A stretch of DNA of 64,000 nt from Nitrososphaerales archaeon (GTDB lineage Archaea; Thermoproteota; Nitrososphaeria; Nitrososphaerales; CADDZS01), in assembly GCA_030041355.1 (NCBI GenBank), contig JASHNZ010000053.1, positions 1 to 64,000 on the forward strand, read 5' to 3'. Shown here in pieces: positions 7,499 to 17,174 of this stretch (the stretch's first letter is position 1; each line of letters begins with the position of its first letter). The position numbers were made by a program, and so were the translations under genes. The notes below the pieces were generated by a model. It was not told where the DNA came from. It was given only the letters and a program-made list of their open reading frames with translations, and did no database searches.

Positions 7499-9139
7499 TT
7501 ATATGCTTTCAGAGAGTTTTACGTTCTCCGAGTAATCAACAGGGCATGCGATGACTGAGACAGTCTTATCATCGAGAGCTTTCTGAAGAGTAGGAAGCAG
7601 TTCATCCACTTTTTTTATTTCATATCCATTGGCTCCATAGCTCTCCGCGTACTTTGCGAAGTCAGGATTTGTAAAATCCACTGAGGAATGACGGCCCAAG
7701 GCGTTGTCCATTTTCCACTTGATCAATCCATAAGAGCCATCAACCCATATCAGGACAACAATTGGGATCTCTTCTCTCATGGCAGTTTCGAGTTCTGACG
7801 CGTTCATCATGAATCCCGCATCGCCGCAGGCGGCGAGGACTTTTCTTTCAGGAAAGGCAAGTTTAACCGCGATCGCCCCCGGGAGCGCGAATGCCATCGT
7901 AGATAGTCCGTTTGAAACTAGGCATGTGTTCGGTTTGAGTGTAGGATAGAGCCTCGCCATCCACATCTTCAATGCCCCTGTGTCAACTAGAACAATGTCA
8001 GATTCTCCTAGCGAAGCTCGGGTGTCAGATACGATTCTCTGAGGCTTCACCGGAAAAGAATCATCTTTTGCCCCACCTCCAAGCTCCTCTTCAATCATAC
8101 TTCTAATTGCAAAGCGATCCATTTCAGGTTCGCTTTTCGGGTTCACTTTTCTTGCAAGTTCATCCAGTGCTTCTGAAAGATTGCTTTCAATTCCAACCGC
8201 GACCGGATAGTGATCATCAACTTCAGCCGGATATTGGGCAACGTGGATGATCTTTTTGTCTGCATTACGATTTATCCTGACTGGGTCAAACTCTTGGAGA
8301 TCGTATCCAACTGAGATTATTACGTCAGATCTGTCGAAACCAAAGTTTGTGTAATCGCGGTCAGCAAAACCCACGGTGCCAAGCGAATATGGATGATTGC
8401 TTGGGAAAACTCCTTTTCCCATGAAAGTAGTTGCAACGGGAATGCGCAAAGTTTCGGAGAATTTGACCAGAGCCTCTTCCGCATTATTTCTCGCAGCTCC
8501 GTGACCTGCTACTACGATTGGGAATTTCGCTTCATCCAGAATCTTAGTTGCGCGGGCTACCTGCGATTGAAGAGGAGCGCTATCATAAACTTTGGAGGGA
8601 GGAAGAGGCGCTAGATTCTTTGGGACCTTCGATCGTTCGATGTCCTCAGGGATAGCTAGGTAACAAGAACCTGGACGAGGTGCTTGGGCTACTTTGAAGG
8701 CTTTTCGTATCATTTCTGGAAGCGCAACGGGCGTTTCAACAATTGCGGACCATTTTGTAATCGGTTTGAACATAGTCAACAGATCCACGAATTGATGAGT
8801 CTCCTTGTACGCGCGATCTAGCCCGACTTGGGCACTCAAGGCCACAAGCGGGGTGCTGTCTGTGAAAGCATCAGCAGTACCTAGAAGGAGATTGATTGCG
8901 CCCGGACCGAGCGTAGCTAAGCATACTCCGGCCATACTGGTTACGCGGCCATACATATCCGCCATAAACGAAGCAGCTTGCTCGTGTCTTACGAGAATGA
9001 AACGAATCGAAGACCCATTTAGCGAGTCAACAATGTGTATGTTTTCTTCGCCGGGCAGACCGAACACGAATTTGACGCCTTCGTTCTCCAAGCACTTTAC
9101 TAGGAGATTTGCGAAAGAAGTAGTTTCTTGATAGGTCAT
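7499..9139 (-). CDS. Acetolactate synthase, catabolic AlsS-like ThDP enzyme
   Basis: This 546-residue thiamine-diphosphate enzyme has three domains: N-terminal Pyr (catalytic Glu in LVRHEQAASFMAD, about residue 53), middle, and C-terminal PP domain with the ThDP/metal motif GDAGFMMN. Its closest pattern is catabolic acetolactate synthase, which condenses two pyruvates to acetolactate and CO2: YDLQEFDP, SSVDFTNPDFAKYAESYGA and the final CPVDYSENVKLSESI follow AlsS. FAD-type anabolic subunits are longer and usually have a regulatory partner, which is absent here. Related ThDP enzymes such as sulfoacetaldehyde acetyltransferase cannot be excluded. It lies 105 bases downstream of etfB in the same direction, so it may be read with the energy operon. 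Confidence 0.75.
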   Translation of the reverse strand: MTYQETTSFANLLVKCLENEGVKFVFGLPGEENIHIVDSLNGSSIRFILVRHEQAASFMADMYGRVTSMAGVCLATLGPGAINLLLGTADAFTDSTPLVALSAQVGLDRAYKETHQFVDLLTMFKPITKWSAIVETPVALPEMIRKAFKVAQAPRPGSCYLAIPEDIERSKVPKNLAPLPPSKVYDSAPLQSQVARATKILDEAKFPIVVAGHGAARNNAEEALVKFSETLRIPVATTFMGKGVFPSNHPYSLGTVGFADRDYTNFGFDRSDVIISVGYDLQEFDPVRINRNADKKIIHVAQYPAEVDDHYPVAVGIESNLSEALDELARKVNPKSEPEMDRFAIRSMIEEELGGGAKDDSFPVKPQRIVSDTRASLGESDIVLVDTGALKMWMARLYPTLKPNTCLVSNGLSTMAFALPGAIAVKLAFPERKVLAACGDAGFMMNASELETAMREEIPIVVLIWVDGSYGLIKWKMDNALGRHSSVDFTNPDFAKYAESYGANGYEIKKVDELLPTLQKALDDKTVSVIACPVDYSENVKLSESI

Positions 9140-9243
9140 CGTTTAATTCTTTTAGAGCTAAATCGAGACCAATAAAGAATTAGGATAAGAGAGCAGCTTT
9201 GATCCCTAAGGAGTAGCTTCGAGATGTCCGTTCGAATTCAACC

Positions 9244-10026
9244 CTACGCACTGGCCTTTATCACTTGAGCTAGTTTCTTTGCGATTTCCTGGGGGCTACC
9301 AGTCACAAACTCGCCTTTCCTAGCGGGGGCCGGGAGACTCTTCAATTCTTTGACGATTGTATATGATCCGAGTAGACCGACATCGTTTGGATTCAATCCC
9401 AGATCTTGTATGTTCCAGACGGTGAGTTTGAACTCTTTGTCGGCCCATCTCTTCCGCCTAAAGTCTGGGAACCGCGGCGTGTTGGCCCCTAGCTCGACGC
9501 TCACCAAGACCGGCAACTGGGATTCTATTATCTCGTATCCACCGGTGATAACTCTCCTGCCGACGACCTTGCTATCTTCTATCTTGATGTTGTTTGCATA
9601 CGTGATCTGTGGCACACCCAGCCATTCGGCGATACTCGAGGGGACTTGTTCCGTGCTTCCATCAGAAGAAGCTTCTCCGCAAAAGACAAGATCAAACAAG
9701 CCTACCTTCTTTATCGCTTGGGCAAGCACGCGAGACGTTGCGAAAGTGTCAGCTGCAGCAAACGCTCTGTCACTCAGCAGAATAGCGTCGTCTGCCCCCA
9801 TCGAAACTGCGAGTCTGAGATATGGTTCAAAAGAAGGAGGTCCCATGGAGATCACGGTGACTGTTCCTCCATGTGTTTCCTTTAGGCTCAACGCTGCTTC
9901 GAGGGCATTCTTGTCAGCCTCGTTGATCTCGTTTTCAACGCCCTCTCGGACGATCGTTTTCTTTACCTCATCGAACTTGATTTGATCGACCTTTGGGGCG
10001 ACCTTCATGCACACTAGCGATTTCAT
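9244..10026 (-). CDS. etfB: Electron transfer flavoprotein, beta subunit
   Basis: This 260-residue EtfB begins MKSLVCMKVAPKVDQIKFD and has the family's central nucleotide-binding region (VFCGEASSDGSTEQVPSSIAEWLG, residues about 112-135) and VTGGYEII/ELGANTPRFPDFRRKR segments. EtfB pairs with EtfA, binds AMP or, in bifurcating forms, a second FAD, and passes electrons between a dehydrogenase and another carrier. The gene is 24 bases after etfA and belongs to the kor-hdr-etf operon. Whether this Etf bifurcates cannot be settled by eye; the co-occurrence with HdrA makes it plausible. Confidence 0.9.
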   Translation of the reverse strand: MKSLVCMKVAPKVDQIKFDEVKKTIVREGVENEINEADKNALEAALSLKETHGGTVTVISMGPPSFEPYLRLAVSMGADDAILLSDRAFAAADTFATSRVLAQAIKKVGLFDLVFCGEASSDGSTEQVPSSIAEWLGVPQITYANNIKIEDSKVVGRRVITGGYEIIESQLPVLVSVELGANTPRFPDFRRKRWADKEFKLTVWNIQDLGLNPNDVGLLGSYTIVKELKSLPAPARKGEFVTGSPQEIAKKLAQVIKASA

Positions 10027-10050
10027 TTTTCCTACTCAACTCCTCTTTTT

Positions 10051-11079
10051 TCATTTAGAAGATGATTCCAGCTCCGCCGTAAGATAGGGCAGTATCTCGA
10101 AGAGATCGCCCTTCACACAGTAATCGGCTAGCTTGAAAATCTGGGAGTTTGAATCTGTGTTTATGGCGATAACCGTTTTCACGTCTCTGATTCCCGAAGA
10201 AAAGTGTGCGGCGCCGCTTACGCCTAATACTATCGCGAGCTTTGCATTGAGACTAGAGCCTGTAGATCCGACAACCTTGTCTTTTGGAACTAGCCCCTTG
10301 TCGGCAAGAGGCCTAGAAACACCTAGACTTCCTCCAATGTCCTCGGCGAGTTCCTTCGGCAGTGACAATTCACCTCTACAGCCAAGGCCTGCGACCACTA
10401 CTCTCTCTGTTCTGGCGAGCTCTTCCGTCCTTTTTACACTTCGCTCAAGGACCTTGCACTTCTTGTCTTCAGGTTTCAGATCAGCTTCGATGCGTTGAAT
10501 CACTCCAATCCGGGAAGTCGAGGGTTCGCGCTGCTTGAATATGCCCGGTCGGACCGTTGCCATCTCGATGTCCCCTTTGCTGCATTTGCACACAGAAACT
10601 ATGCTTCCCCCGAAACCCGGAACTGAGCCTAGGAGCTTTCCTGTGTCGCTCTCAATTTCAAGATCAATAACGTGAGCCATCAGTCCAGAGCCCAATTTGA
10701 TTGCAAGGCTCGCTGCGAGGCTCGCACCATTGTGCGTCGCACCGATAAGGAGGACATCCGGTTTTCTCTTTCTAATCTGGGCTTCGAAGACTTTCGCATA
10801 GGCCTCAGTCGTATAGTCTTTGAGCAGTGACGACTCGCCATAGAGGACGAGGTCTGCACCGCTCTTTGCTACTTCTCCGGTGAGGCTCTCAACATTTTCC
10901 CCAAAGAGGACAGCTGTGACGCTACCTCCGAGCTTATCGGCTATCTCTCTTGCTTTGCCCAGTACTTCTAGCGACACATCCTCGATTGTGCCGTCAGTCT
11001 GCTCGATGAAAACGAATATCTCGTGCCCGTTCATGTTCTCTTCTTTCCCTTCTTCTTTTTGTAATAGAATTTGCGACAT
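10051..11079 (-). CDS. etfA: Electron transfer flavoprotein, alpha subunit
   Basis: This 342-residue EtfA has an N-terminal alpha/beta domain and the C-terminal FAD-binding domain, seen in SRPLADKGLVPKDKVVGSTG, VLGVSGAAHFSSGIRD and AINTDSNSQIFKLADYCVKGDLFEILP (residues about 255-330). These correspond to the conserved FAD-contact segments of EtfA. No extra N-terminal ferredoxin domain is present. There are two possible starts: the ATG at 11079, or an ATG 15 codons later (11034) preceded by GAAGAGAA. The gene lies 14 bases after hdrCB, and with etfB it forms a flavin branch of the operon. Confidence 0.9.
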   Translation of the reverse strand: MSQILLQKEEGKEENMNGHEIFVFIEQTDGTIEDVSLEVLGKAREIADKLGGSVTAVLFGENVESLTGEVAKSGADLVLYGESSLLKDYTTEAYAKVFEAQIRKRKPDVLLIGATHNGASLAASLAIKLGSGLMAHVIDLEIESDTGKLLGSVPGFGGSIVSVCKCSKGDIEMATVRPGIFKQREPSTSRIGVIQRIEADLKPEDKKCKVLERSVKRTEELARTERVVVAGLGCRGELSLPKELAEDIGGSLGVSRPLADKGLVPKDKVVGSTGSSLNAKLAIVLGVSGAAHFSSGIRDVKTVIAINTDSNSQIFKLADYCVKGDLFEILPYLTAELESSSK

Positions 11080-11092
11080 TTTTTTCTCTTAC

Positions 11093-12250
11093 TCATTTCT
11101 TCTTCAGAGATTGGTTCAGGATCTCTGAAACATCCATAACCTTCAGTTCCAAGCCCTTCGTCTTCGTTGCATCCTCAAAATTCTGGATGCAGTAGGGACA
11201 GGACGTCGCCATCACAGAGGCCTTAGTCTCAGACGCTTGGACCACCCTTTCATGGCTCGGCCTCGCGCCGTCGTGATCGGTCCACATCTGACCACCCCCT
11301 CCTCCGCAACAAAGTGCGTTTTCCTTGGTGTCGGACATCTCGGCGAGCGTAATGTTTGGAATGCTCTCAAGGATCTTGCGCGGCTCCTCGTAGATTCCAT
11401 AGTATCTTCCAAGATAGCAGGGGTCGTGGTAGGTTGTCACTGTTTTCTCGCCCGAAGAATTCCCACCATTGGGTTTTAGGGCGTCCTTGTCTAGAAGATT
11501 CGAAAGGAATTCAGTGTAATGCACCACATTGGGCATGCTGCCATAGTTTGGATAGACCGTCTTGAACATGTTAAAGCAGTGGGGCGAAACCGTGATCAGC
11601 GTGTCGGCTCCACTATCCTTGAACGTCTTGATGTTGTTCTGCACCAATTCTTCAAAATAGGCATCCTCTCCAATCTGATAGACGACATCGCCGCAGCAGC
11701 TCTCTCTTTCTCCCAGGATCGCGACATCGACATTGTCCTTCAGGATCTCGGCTAGAGAACGGGCAACGTTTTGGAGCCTCGGATCGTAGGAGACGGCACA
11801 GCCGGCGTATAGCAGGACTTTGGACGATCTATCGCTAGTATTACCGACAACCTTGAGGCCGAGGCCTTCCGCCCACTTGCCCCTCTCGAGTTTCTTACCG
11901 TTCCAAGGGTTACCTTCCTCGTAGACCCCCCACAGAGCCTGCTCAAGTTTTGCGGGCGCCTTCCTTCCCTGGAAGCCCAGTATTCTGAGAGCGTGCAGAA
12001 GATCGGTGATGTTCACGCCTCTGGGGCACCTCAGTTCGCAGAGCTTGCACGTTGCGCAACTCCACAGTGTGTTGTCGCCAACTGCATCTTCCTTTGCCCC
12101 GAGCTGCATCTGTCGCACGAGCTTTCTCACGTGAACCCCAAGGGGACACGCGGCAGTGCAAGTCCCGCACTGGTAGCACACAGACAGAGACTGGCCAGCC
12201 AGTTCTTCGATATTCTCAGAGAGGAGTGGTTCGATCTTTAGAGCACACAT
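11093..12250 (-). CDS. Heterodisulfide reductase-like HdrC-HdrB fusion
   Basis: This 385-residue protein joins an HdrC-type N-terminus, with two [4Fe-4S] motifs (CYQCGTCTAACP and CATCKLCELRCP, residues about 25-76), to an HdrB-type C-terminus with two cysteine-rich CCG domains (ESCCGD and ALCCGGGGGQ, plus HDPCYLGR). In HdrB the CCG domains hold the unusual cubane pair that reduces a disulfide. The layout is that of HdrD/GlpC-like soluble subunits. No membrane helix is present. It follows hdrA by 2 bases and precedes etfA, so it is probably the electron-accepting arm of the complex. Its true substrate (heterodisulfide, other thiol, or none) is unknown. Confidence 0.85.
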   Translation of the reverse strand: MCALKIEPLLSENIEELAGQSLSVCYQCGTCTAACPLGVHVRKLVRQMQLGAKEDAVGDNTLWSCATCKLCELRCPRGVNITDLLHALRILGFQGRKAPAKLEQALWGVYEEGNPWNGKKLERGKWAEGLGLKVVGNTSDRSSKVLLYAGCAVSYDPRLQNVARSLAEILKDNVDVAILGERESCCGDVVYQIGEDAYFEELVQNNIKTFKDSGADTLITVSPHCFNMFKTVYPNYGSMPNVVHYTEFLSNLLDKDALKPNGGNSSGEKTVTTYHDPCYLGRYYGIYEEPRKILESIPNITLAEMSDTKENALCCGGGGGQMWTDHDGARPSHERVVQASETKASVMATSCPYCIQNFEDATKTKGLELKVMDVSEILNQSLKKK

Positions 12251-12252
12251 TT

Positions 12253-15200
12253 TCAGGGCCTCCTCACAGCAGGCATCTTGATCTTCAGCGTAGTAGATGC
12301 TAGCTCCTCACCTGACAATCCATTCACAAACTTGCTCATCTCCACTGCCTTGTCGGCAAACCTCTTTCCTTCGGCCGCGCTCACCCACCACAGTTGCAAC
12401 CTGTCAGGATTGAGTCCTCTAGTCTGAATCATGTGCCTCCAGCGCTCGACTCTCTTCAGTGTCTGTTCATTGGCACTGATGTAATGGCAGTCTCCCGGGT
12501 GGCAACCCGTGACGAGGATCCCTCCCGCACCCTTTGAGAATGCGTATAGCACGAACTTCTGCGAAACTCTGCCCGAGCACATTGTTCGAATTATTCTCGT
12601 GTTGGATGGATACTGGATCTTCATGATTCCAGCCAGGTCGGCTCCCGCGTACGAACACCAGTTGCACGCGAAGATCAATACTTTCTTCGTTGGATTCTCT
12701 TCGAGCGCCGCGTCGATCTGGGTCATTATCTGGTTGTCCGTGAAGCCTTCTTGAGTTAGGGCACCATCCACAGTGCATTCTGCAACGCAGGTGCCACAGC
12801 CCTGGCACATCGCGGAGATGAACTCAATGCTCTTTCCAACCTGTCCCCTGATTGCGCTGTAAGCGCAGACAGGTACGCACCTCTGGCACTTTGTGCACTT
12901 TGCGGGATCGAGTATTGCGACGAAAGGCTCACGCTCTATCTCATCCCTGGAGATTATCGTTGCGGCCTTTGCCGCTGCGGCGAGCGCCTGTATTGCTGAC
13001 TCCCTAACAGTCTTGGGGTACTGGGCGGTGCCCGCAAGCAAAACCCCCTGAACCGCAGCTTCTACAGGACCCAACTTTGGATGACTCTCAAGGAGGAAAC
13101 CCGCTTGGTCAACTGAGACCTTGAGCTGCTGGACCACCCCTCCTTCTTCCTTGATCGGGGCAAGTCCTATGTTTAGGACAGTAATGTCTGTCGGCAGAGA
13201 AACCTCCTTCCCAAGCAGTTCGTCTTTTAGAACCATCGAACCGTTCTCAAAGCGTATTGCACCTTCCGGCGGTAGATCCTGAGGGTATTGAAGGAAGACC
13301 ACGCCTTCCTTGCAGGCCTGATTGTATTCCTCCTCGCCGTACCTAGAAAACGTGCGTATGTCTTTGTAGAGAACCCTTACTTCATTGCCGTTCTCCTTGA
13401 GCCTCTTCGCCTGATTGATCATCGTCTGGCAGCAGAATCTGGAGCAACCTGTTCCATCGTTTCTTGATCCAACGCAGGAAACTATGGAGACCTTCTTGTC
13501 CTTGACGCTGTCAATGCTCTTCTCCATCTCCAAACTAGTCATTATGTTTGGATTTGTTCCATAACCAAATTCGCTTGGCTTGTAAGGATCTGAACCCATT
13601 GCAAGGACAACGGCGCCCGCTGGAATATGCGTGCCATCGGAGAGGTGCACGTCGTAGTTTCCGACAAAGCCAGTGATGCTGTCAACCTTCGTCCCCAAGT
13701 GAACAATGGAGCCGCTCTCGTCCAGTTCCTTGCTTAATTGGTCTAAGAGGTCTTTCGACTTTATTCCAAGAGGTGCAAGTTCTGACATCTCATTGAGAAT
13801 GCCTCCCAGCCTGTCTTTCTTTTCGACAAGGTGGGTCTCGAATCCTTGCCTTGCCAGATTTGCAGCAGCTATCATGCCCGCAACTCCTCCGCCGACAATT
13901 AGAGCGCTCTGCGTAACTGGGAACTTCATCGGTTCAAGCGCTTTCATCATTGACGCCTTGAGCACCGCCATCTTCACCATGTCTTTGGCCTTTGCGAGAG
14001 CTCCGTCCTTGTCGGTCTTGTGGACCCAGCTGTCCATGTTTCGCACGTTGGCCATTTCTAGGACGTAGCGGTTTAGACCGGCTCGACCAAGAGATCCTTG
14101 GAAGGTGGAGTAGTGAGTCTTCGGAGAGCATGCTGCTACGACGACGCGATTGATCTTTTTCTCTTTCAGGACGCCGCTGATGTCGGTAAGAGTGTTAGCG
14201 GCGCAGGAGTAGCGCTGGTCCTGTGCGTGAACAACGCCTGGGAGCGTCTTCGCGTACTCCACGACCTCTTTTACGTCGATTACCCCAGCAATATTCGAAC
14301 CGCAGTGGCAAGCAAAAACGCCAATCCTAGGCTCTCCCTCAGAGCTCAGCTGAACCACCTGCGCGGCCTCGGGCCAATTCTTTGCAGTTGTGTGTGTCAG
14401 GGCCTTTGCGACAGCGGCGCCTGCTTCAGTCACGCTGTCTGGGATGTCCTTTGGTCCCGTTGCGCATCCAGCGAGATACACTCCTGGTCTAGAACTTTCA
14501 ACAAAACCCGCAGTGGAGTCGAGAGTCTTGAAGAATCCATCTTCGCCAACCTCGATTCCCAGAGTTTTTGCAAGCTCCGCTGTTCCAGATGATGGGACCG
14601 CCGCTAGAGCAAGGACAACGAGGTCATACTTTTTCTTCTGAGCCGAACCTTGACTATTTTCAGTGTCCTCGAATGTAACGTCTAGACCAGACTCCCCGCG
14701 AGAAACCTTCGCGGGTCTTCCTCTGATGAATCTAACCCCGGAATCTCTCGTTCTCTCGTAGAATTCGTCAAAACCCTTTCCAAATGCCCTAATATCCATG
14801 TAAGCGACATCGACTTGCTTTATCCCGTGGTCTTTGATTTGGTAGGCTTCTTTGATGCTGTACATGCAGCATATCCTTGAACAGTACTTGCGGTATCTTT
14901 CGTCTCTTGATCCAGCGCAGAGAACAAACAACACATTCTCCGGATGCTTTCGATCTGATGGCTTGATTATCTCACCGAGGCTAGGACCAGATGCTTGGAG
15001 CAATCTTTCGAGTTCCATTGAAGTAATGATGTCGGGGTGCTTTCCGTAACCGAACTCGCCGAGCATCGAGCCATTTAGAATGTCAAAGCCCGTCGCGACA
15101 ATTACTGAAGCAACGTCCCGCTCTATCCTCTTTGGCTTCATGTCAAAGTCTATTGCATTCGGTCCGCACGCATCAGTGCATCTGCTGCAAGGAAGATAGT

Positions 15201-15702
15201 TCGGAGGCTCGTTGAGGCAGTTGTCCTCATCTATAACATAAGGCCCAGGAACTGATTGCTCTATCGGAGTGTATATCGCCTTGCGCGCGGCCATGCCCAC
15301 GTCAAATTCATTTTTTAGAATAACCGGACAGACTGCGATGCAGTCTCCGCAGCGCGTGCAGGCGTCGGTGACGTACCTGGACTTTTGCGTGATTACTGCT
15401 CTAAAGTGCCCTGGCTTACCCTCGAGTCTCTTGAGTTCGGACATTGTGAGAAGTTCGATGTTTGGATGCAGTCCGACCTCGCTCATCTTCGGCGATTCTA
15501 TGCAGATGGAGCAATCAAGCGTCGGAAAGTTCTTGTCCAGAACTGCCATCTTTCCGCCGACGGTTCCCTCCTTCTCAACGAGTACAACCCTCAGGCCAGC
15601 GTTTGCCGCGTCAAGAGCTGCTTGGATGCCCGCTATTCCTCCGCCGATGATCAGAATCGTATCTGCGTTGGACTGCTCCTGGGTAAGGATTTGCTCAGAC
15701 AA
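12253..15702 (-). CDS. hdrA: HdrA-like flavoprotein with two FAD modules and a C-terminal MvhD domain
   Basis: The protein has about 1149 residues, roughly twice a classical HdrA. Order: FAD module 1 (IIGGGIAGIQAAL, with Fe-S cysteines CTRCGDCIAVCP and CSRCTDACG), the HdrA domain with FACHCGSNIAGVIDV and YSCAANT, FAD module 2 (IVGGGVAGMIAAA), two [4Fe-4S] motifs (CTKCQRCVPVC, CQGCGTCVAEC), and an MvhD-like tail (CNWCSYAGADLAG, GCHPGDCHY). This resembles QmoA and QmoB joined in one chain. I chose a TTG start at 15702-15700: it overlaps the korC stop and has GGAGGAGG about 11 bases upstream. An ATG-type start at 15765 would overlap korC by 70 bases and add a non-conserved leader. The role is flavin-based electron confurcation or bifurcation (inference). 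Confidence 0.85.
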   Translation of the reverse strand: MSEQILTQEQSNADTILIIGGGIAGIQAALDAANAGLRVVLVEKEGTVGGKMAVLDKNFPTLDCSICIESPKMSEVGLHPNIELLTMSELKRLEGKPGHFRAVITQKSRYVTDACTRCGDCIAVCPVILKNEFDVGMAARKAIYTPIEQSVPGPYVIDEDNCLNEPPNYLPCSRCTDACGPNAIDFDMKPKRIERDVASVIVATGFDILNGSMLGEFGYGKHPDIITSMELERLLQASGPSLGEIIKPSDRKHPENVLFVLCAGSRDERYRKYCSRICCMYSIKEAYQIKDHGIKQVDVAYMDIRAFGKGFDEFYERTRDSGVRFIRGRPAKVSRGESGLDVTFEDTENSQGSAQKKKYDLVVLALAAVPSSGTAELAKTLGIEVGEDGFFKTLDSTAGFVESSRPGVYLAGCATGPKDIPDSVTEAGAAVAKALTHTTAKNWPEAAQVVQLSSEGEPRIGVFACHCGSNIAGVIDVKEVVEYAKTLPGVVHAQDQRYSCAANTLTDISGVLKEKKINRVVVAACSPKTHYSTFQGSLGRAGLNRYVLEMANVRNMDSWVHKTDKDGALAKAKDMVKMAVLKASMMKALEPMKFPVTQSALIVGGGVAGMIAAANLARQGFETHLVEKKDRLGGILNEMSELAPLGIKSKDLLDQLSKELDESGSIVHLGTKVDSITGFVGNYDVHLSDGTHIPAGAVVLAMGSDPYKPSEFGYGTNPNIMTSLEMEKSIDSVKDKKVSIVSCVGSRNDGTGCSRFCCQTMINQAKRLKENGNEVRVLYKDIRTFSRYGEEEYNQACKEGVVFLQYPQDLPPEGAIRFENGSMVLKDELLGKEVSLPTDITVLNIGLAPIKEEGGVVQQLKVSVDQAGFLLESHPKLGPVEAAVQGVLLAGTAQYPKTVRESAIQALAAAAKAATIISRDEIEREPFVAILDPAKCTKCQRCVPVCAYSAIRGQVGKSIEFISAMCQGCGTCVAECTVDGALTQEGFTDNQIMTQIDAALEENPTKKVLIFACNWCSYAGADLAGIMKIQYPSNTRIIRTMCSGRVSQKFVLYAFSKGAGGILVTGCHPGDCHYISANEQTLKRVERWRHMIQTRGLNPDRLQLWWVSAAEGKRFADKAVEMSKFVNGLSGEELASTTLKIKMPAVRRP

Positions 15703-16267
15703 CTTGCTTCGCCTCCTCCATGTGTTCGCCGGTGGCTTTTGAGGCCAGCTCATAACCAGCATCAAGTGCTTTGAGATTGAATTCTATTGCTTTCGGGAAT
15801 CGATCCGCGAGCGCTTTCTTGAGCGACTCGATGCTCACGGATTCCACGAGCGCCGCAATTGATCCAACCAAGACCACATTCGCCGCGATCTTTCGCCCTA
15901 ATGATTCAGCTATCGAGGTAGCTGGGACCGGAATCATCCTGAGATCCTTCCTTGTAACGCCAGAAAAACTCACAAGTTGTTTTTCTGCAATTACCGCACC
16001 GTTTCCCTTGATCATTTTCAGGTTCAAGTCAAGTCCTTCTTGGTACATCGTAACGAGAAGATCGAGTTTTGTGACTAGAGGATAATCAATTGGCTCAGTG
16101 GAGATCACAATGTCCGCCCTAGACCACCCTCCTGTGACATATGGGCTGTAGCCCTCTGTCATTACTGCCTCCTTACCCTCATAGAGCACGGCAGCCCTGG
16201 CTAGGATGTTCCCCGCGGTAATTGCTCCCTGCCCGCCGAGTCCAGTTATTCTGATCTCTGAACGCAT
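15695..16267 (-). CDS. korC: 2-oxoacid:ferredoxin oxidoreductase, gamma subunit
   Basis: This 190-residue gamma subunit opens with the family motif RITGLGGQGAITAGNILA and has the YSPYVTGGWSRADIVIS segment, both typical of the gamma chain that docks CoA in 2-oxoglutarate/2-oxoacid ferredoxin oxidoreductases. The gene is separated from korB by 7 bases, and its stop overlaps the TTG start of hdrA. It works with korA, korB and korD to oxidise a 2-oxoacid plus CoA to acyl-CoA, CO2 and reduced ferredoxin. Confidence 0.9.
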   Translation of the reverse strand: MRSEIRITGLGGQGAITAGNILARAAVLYEGKEAVMTEGYSPYVTGGWSRADIVISTEPIDYPLVTKLDLLVTMYQEGLDLNLKMIKGNGAVIAEKQLVSFSGVTRKDLRMIPVPATSIAESLGRKIAANVVLVGSIAALVESVSIESLKKALADRFPKAIEFNLKALDAGYELASKATGEHMEEAKQVV

Positions 16268-16274
16268 CTTTTTT

Positions 16275-17174
16275 CTACGCCTCTGTTAGTGCTCCGGACT
16301 TCTTCCCAGTCCTTGCCTGCAACTCCGTAAGAAGTTCATCATATGAAGGACGCTTCCTGTCAACGAAATTCCCAACCACGATTCTGTCATCGGCTCCTGT
16401 GGCGACTGAGACCGTGGAGAGATCTGCCCCATTGTCTACGACGCTCCTCTCGCGGAAGTGTTTCATCATATCTAGGGCAGCAGGATATCCGTTGTATTCT
16501 CCATACGTCGGAGGACACGGAGAGAGAACCTCAAGAAATGCGAACCCCTTGATCTCCATCATACGCTTGATGGCCTTCGTCACTTGTATCACGTGAAGGG
16601 CTGTCCAACGAGCGACGAAGGAAGCCCCCGCAGCTGAAACGAGGTATGGTACGTTGAACGGTGACTCGACGTTTCCATACGGAGAAGTGTGGGTCCTCGC
16701 GTTGAGCGGAGTGGTCGCTCCGTGTTGCCCTCCAGTCATTCCATAGTTGAAATTGTTCACCATGATTACGTTGATGTCCACGTTTCTCCTCGCAGCGTGA
16801 ATCAGATGGTTGCCCCCGATCGTCGAGATGTCTCCGTCTCCGGCGATTACGAATACTTCGAGGTCTGGCTTTGCAACGGCCATTCCGGTCGCAAAGGGTA
16901 TAGCTCTCCCATGGGTTGTGTGATACGTGTCGAGGTTAAGATATCCTGCTATTCTGCCCGTGCACCCAATCCCTGAAATGCAGACGTTCTTCTCGTGAGG
17001 CTTGGTCGACTTTGTTAGGGCATTTACGTACGCGGCAAGTACTATCCCAATGCCACACCCGGGGCACCAGATGTTAGGCAACCTTTCCGCGCGTATCATC
17101 GGGTCTAAGGGATGTTTGGTTGCAATCATTTCTCGTCCCCCATCAGTGACTGGGCGGCTCATTTCTGTGGTCAA
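16275..17174 (-). CDS. korB: 2-oxoacid:ferredoxin oxidoreductase, beta subunit
   Basis: This 299-residue ThDP-binding beta subunit has IWCPGCGIGIVLAA near the N-terminus (Fe-S-coordinating CxxC of archaeal Kor/Por), the ThDP/Mg motif GDGDISTIGGNH followed by NNFNYGMTGGQ, and a C-terminal segment CPPTYGEYNGYP. Its start overlaps the korA stop by four bases (ATGA), so translation is coupled. The oxoglutarate rather than pyruvate assignment rests on the separate alpha/beta/gamma/delta arrangement and the overall Kor-like alpha chain; specificity remains open. Confidence 0.9.
   Translation of the reverse strand: MTTEMSRPVTDGGREMIATKHPLDPMIRAERLPNIWCPGCGIGIVLAAYVNALTKSTKPHEKNVCISGIGCTGRIAGYLNLDTYHTTHGRAIPFATGMAVAKPDLEVFVIAGDGDISTIGGNHLIHAARRNVDINVIMVNNFNYGMTGGQHGATTPLNARTHTSPYGNVESPFNVPYLVSAAGASFVARWTALHVIQVTKAIKRMMEIKGFAFLEVLSPCPPTYGEYNGYPAALDMMKHFRERSVVDNGADLSTVSVATGADDRIVVGNFVDRKRPSYDELLTELQARTGKKSGALTEA

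Noticed and set aside
15703-15765. Upstream start for hdrA
   Set aside because: It would overlap korC by 70 bases and add a non-conserved leader; the TTG at 15702 has a strong ribosome-binding site and overlaps the korC stop.
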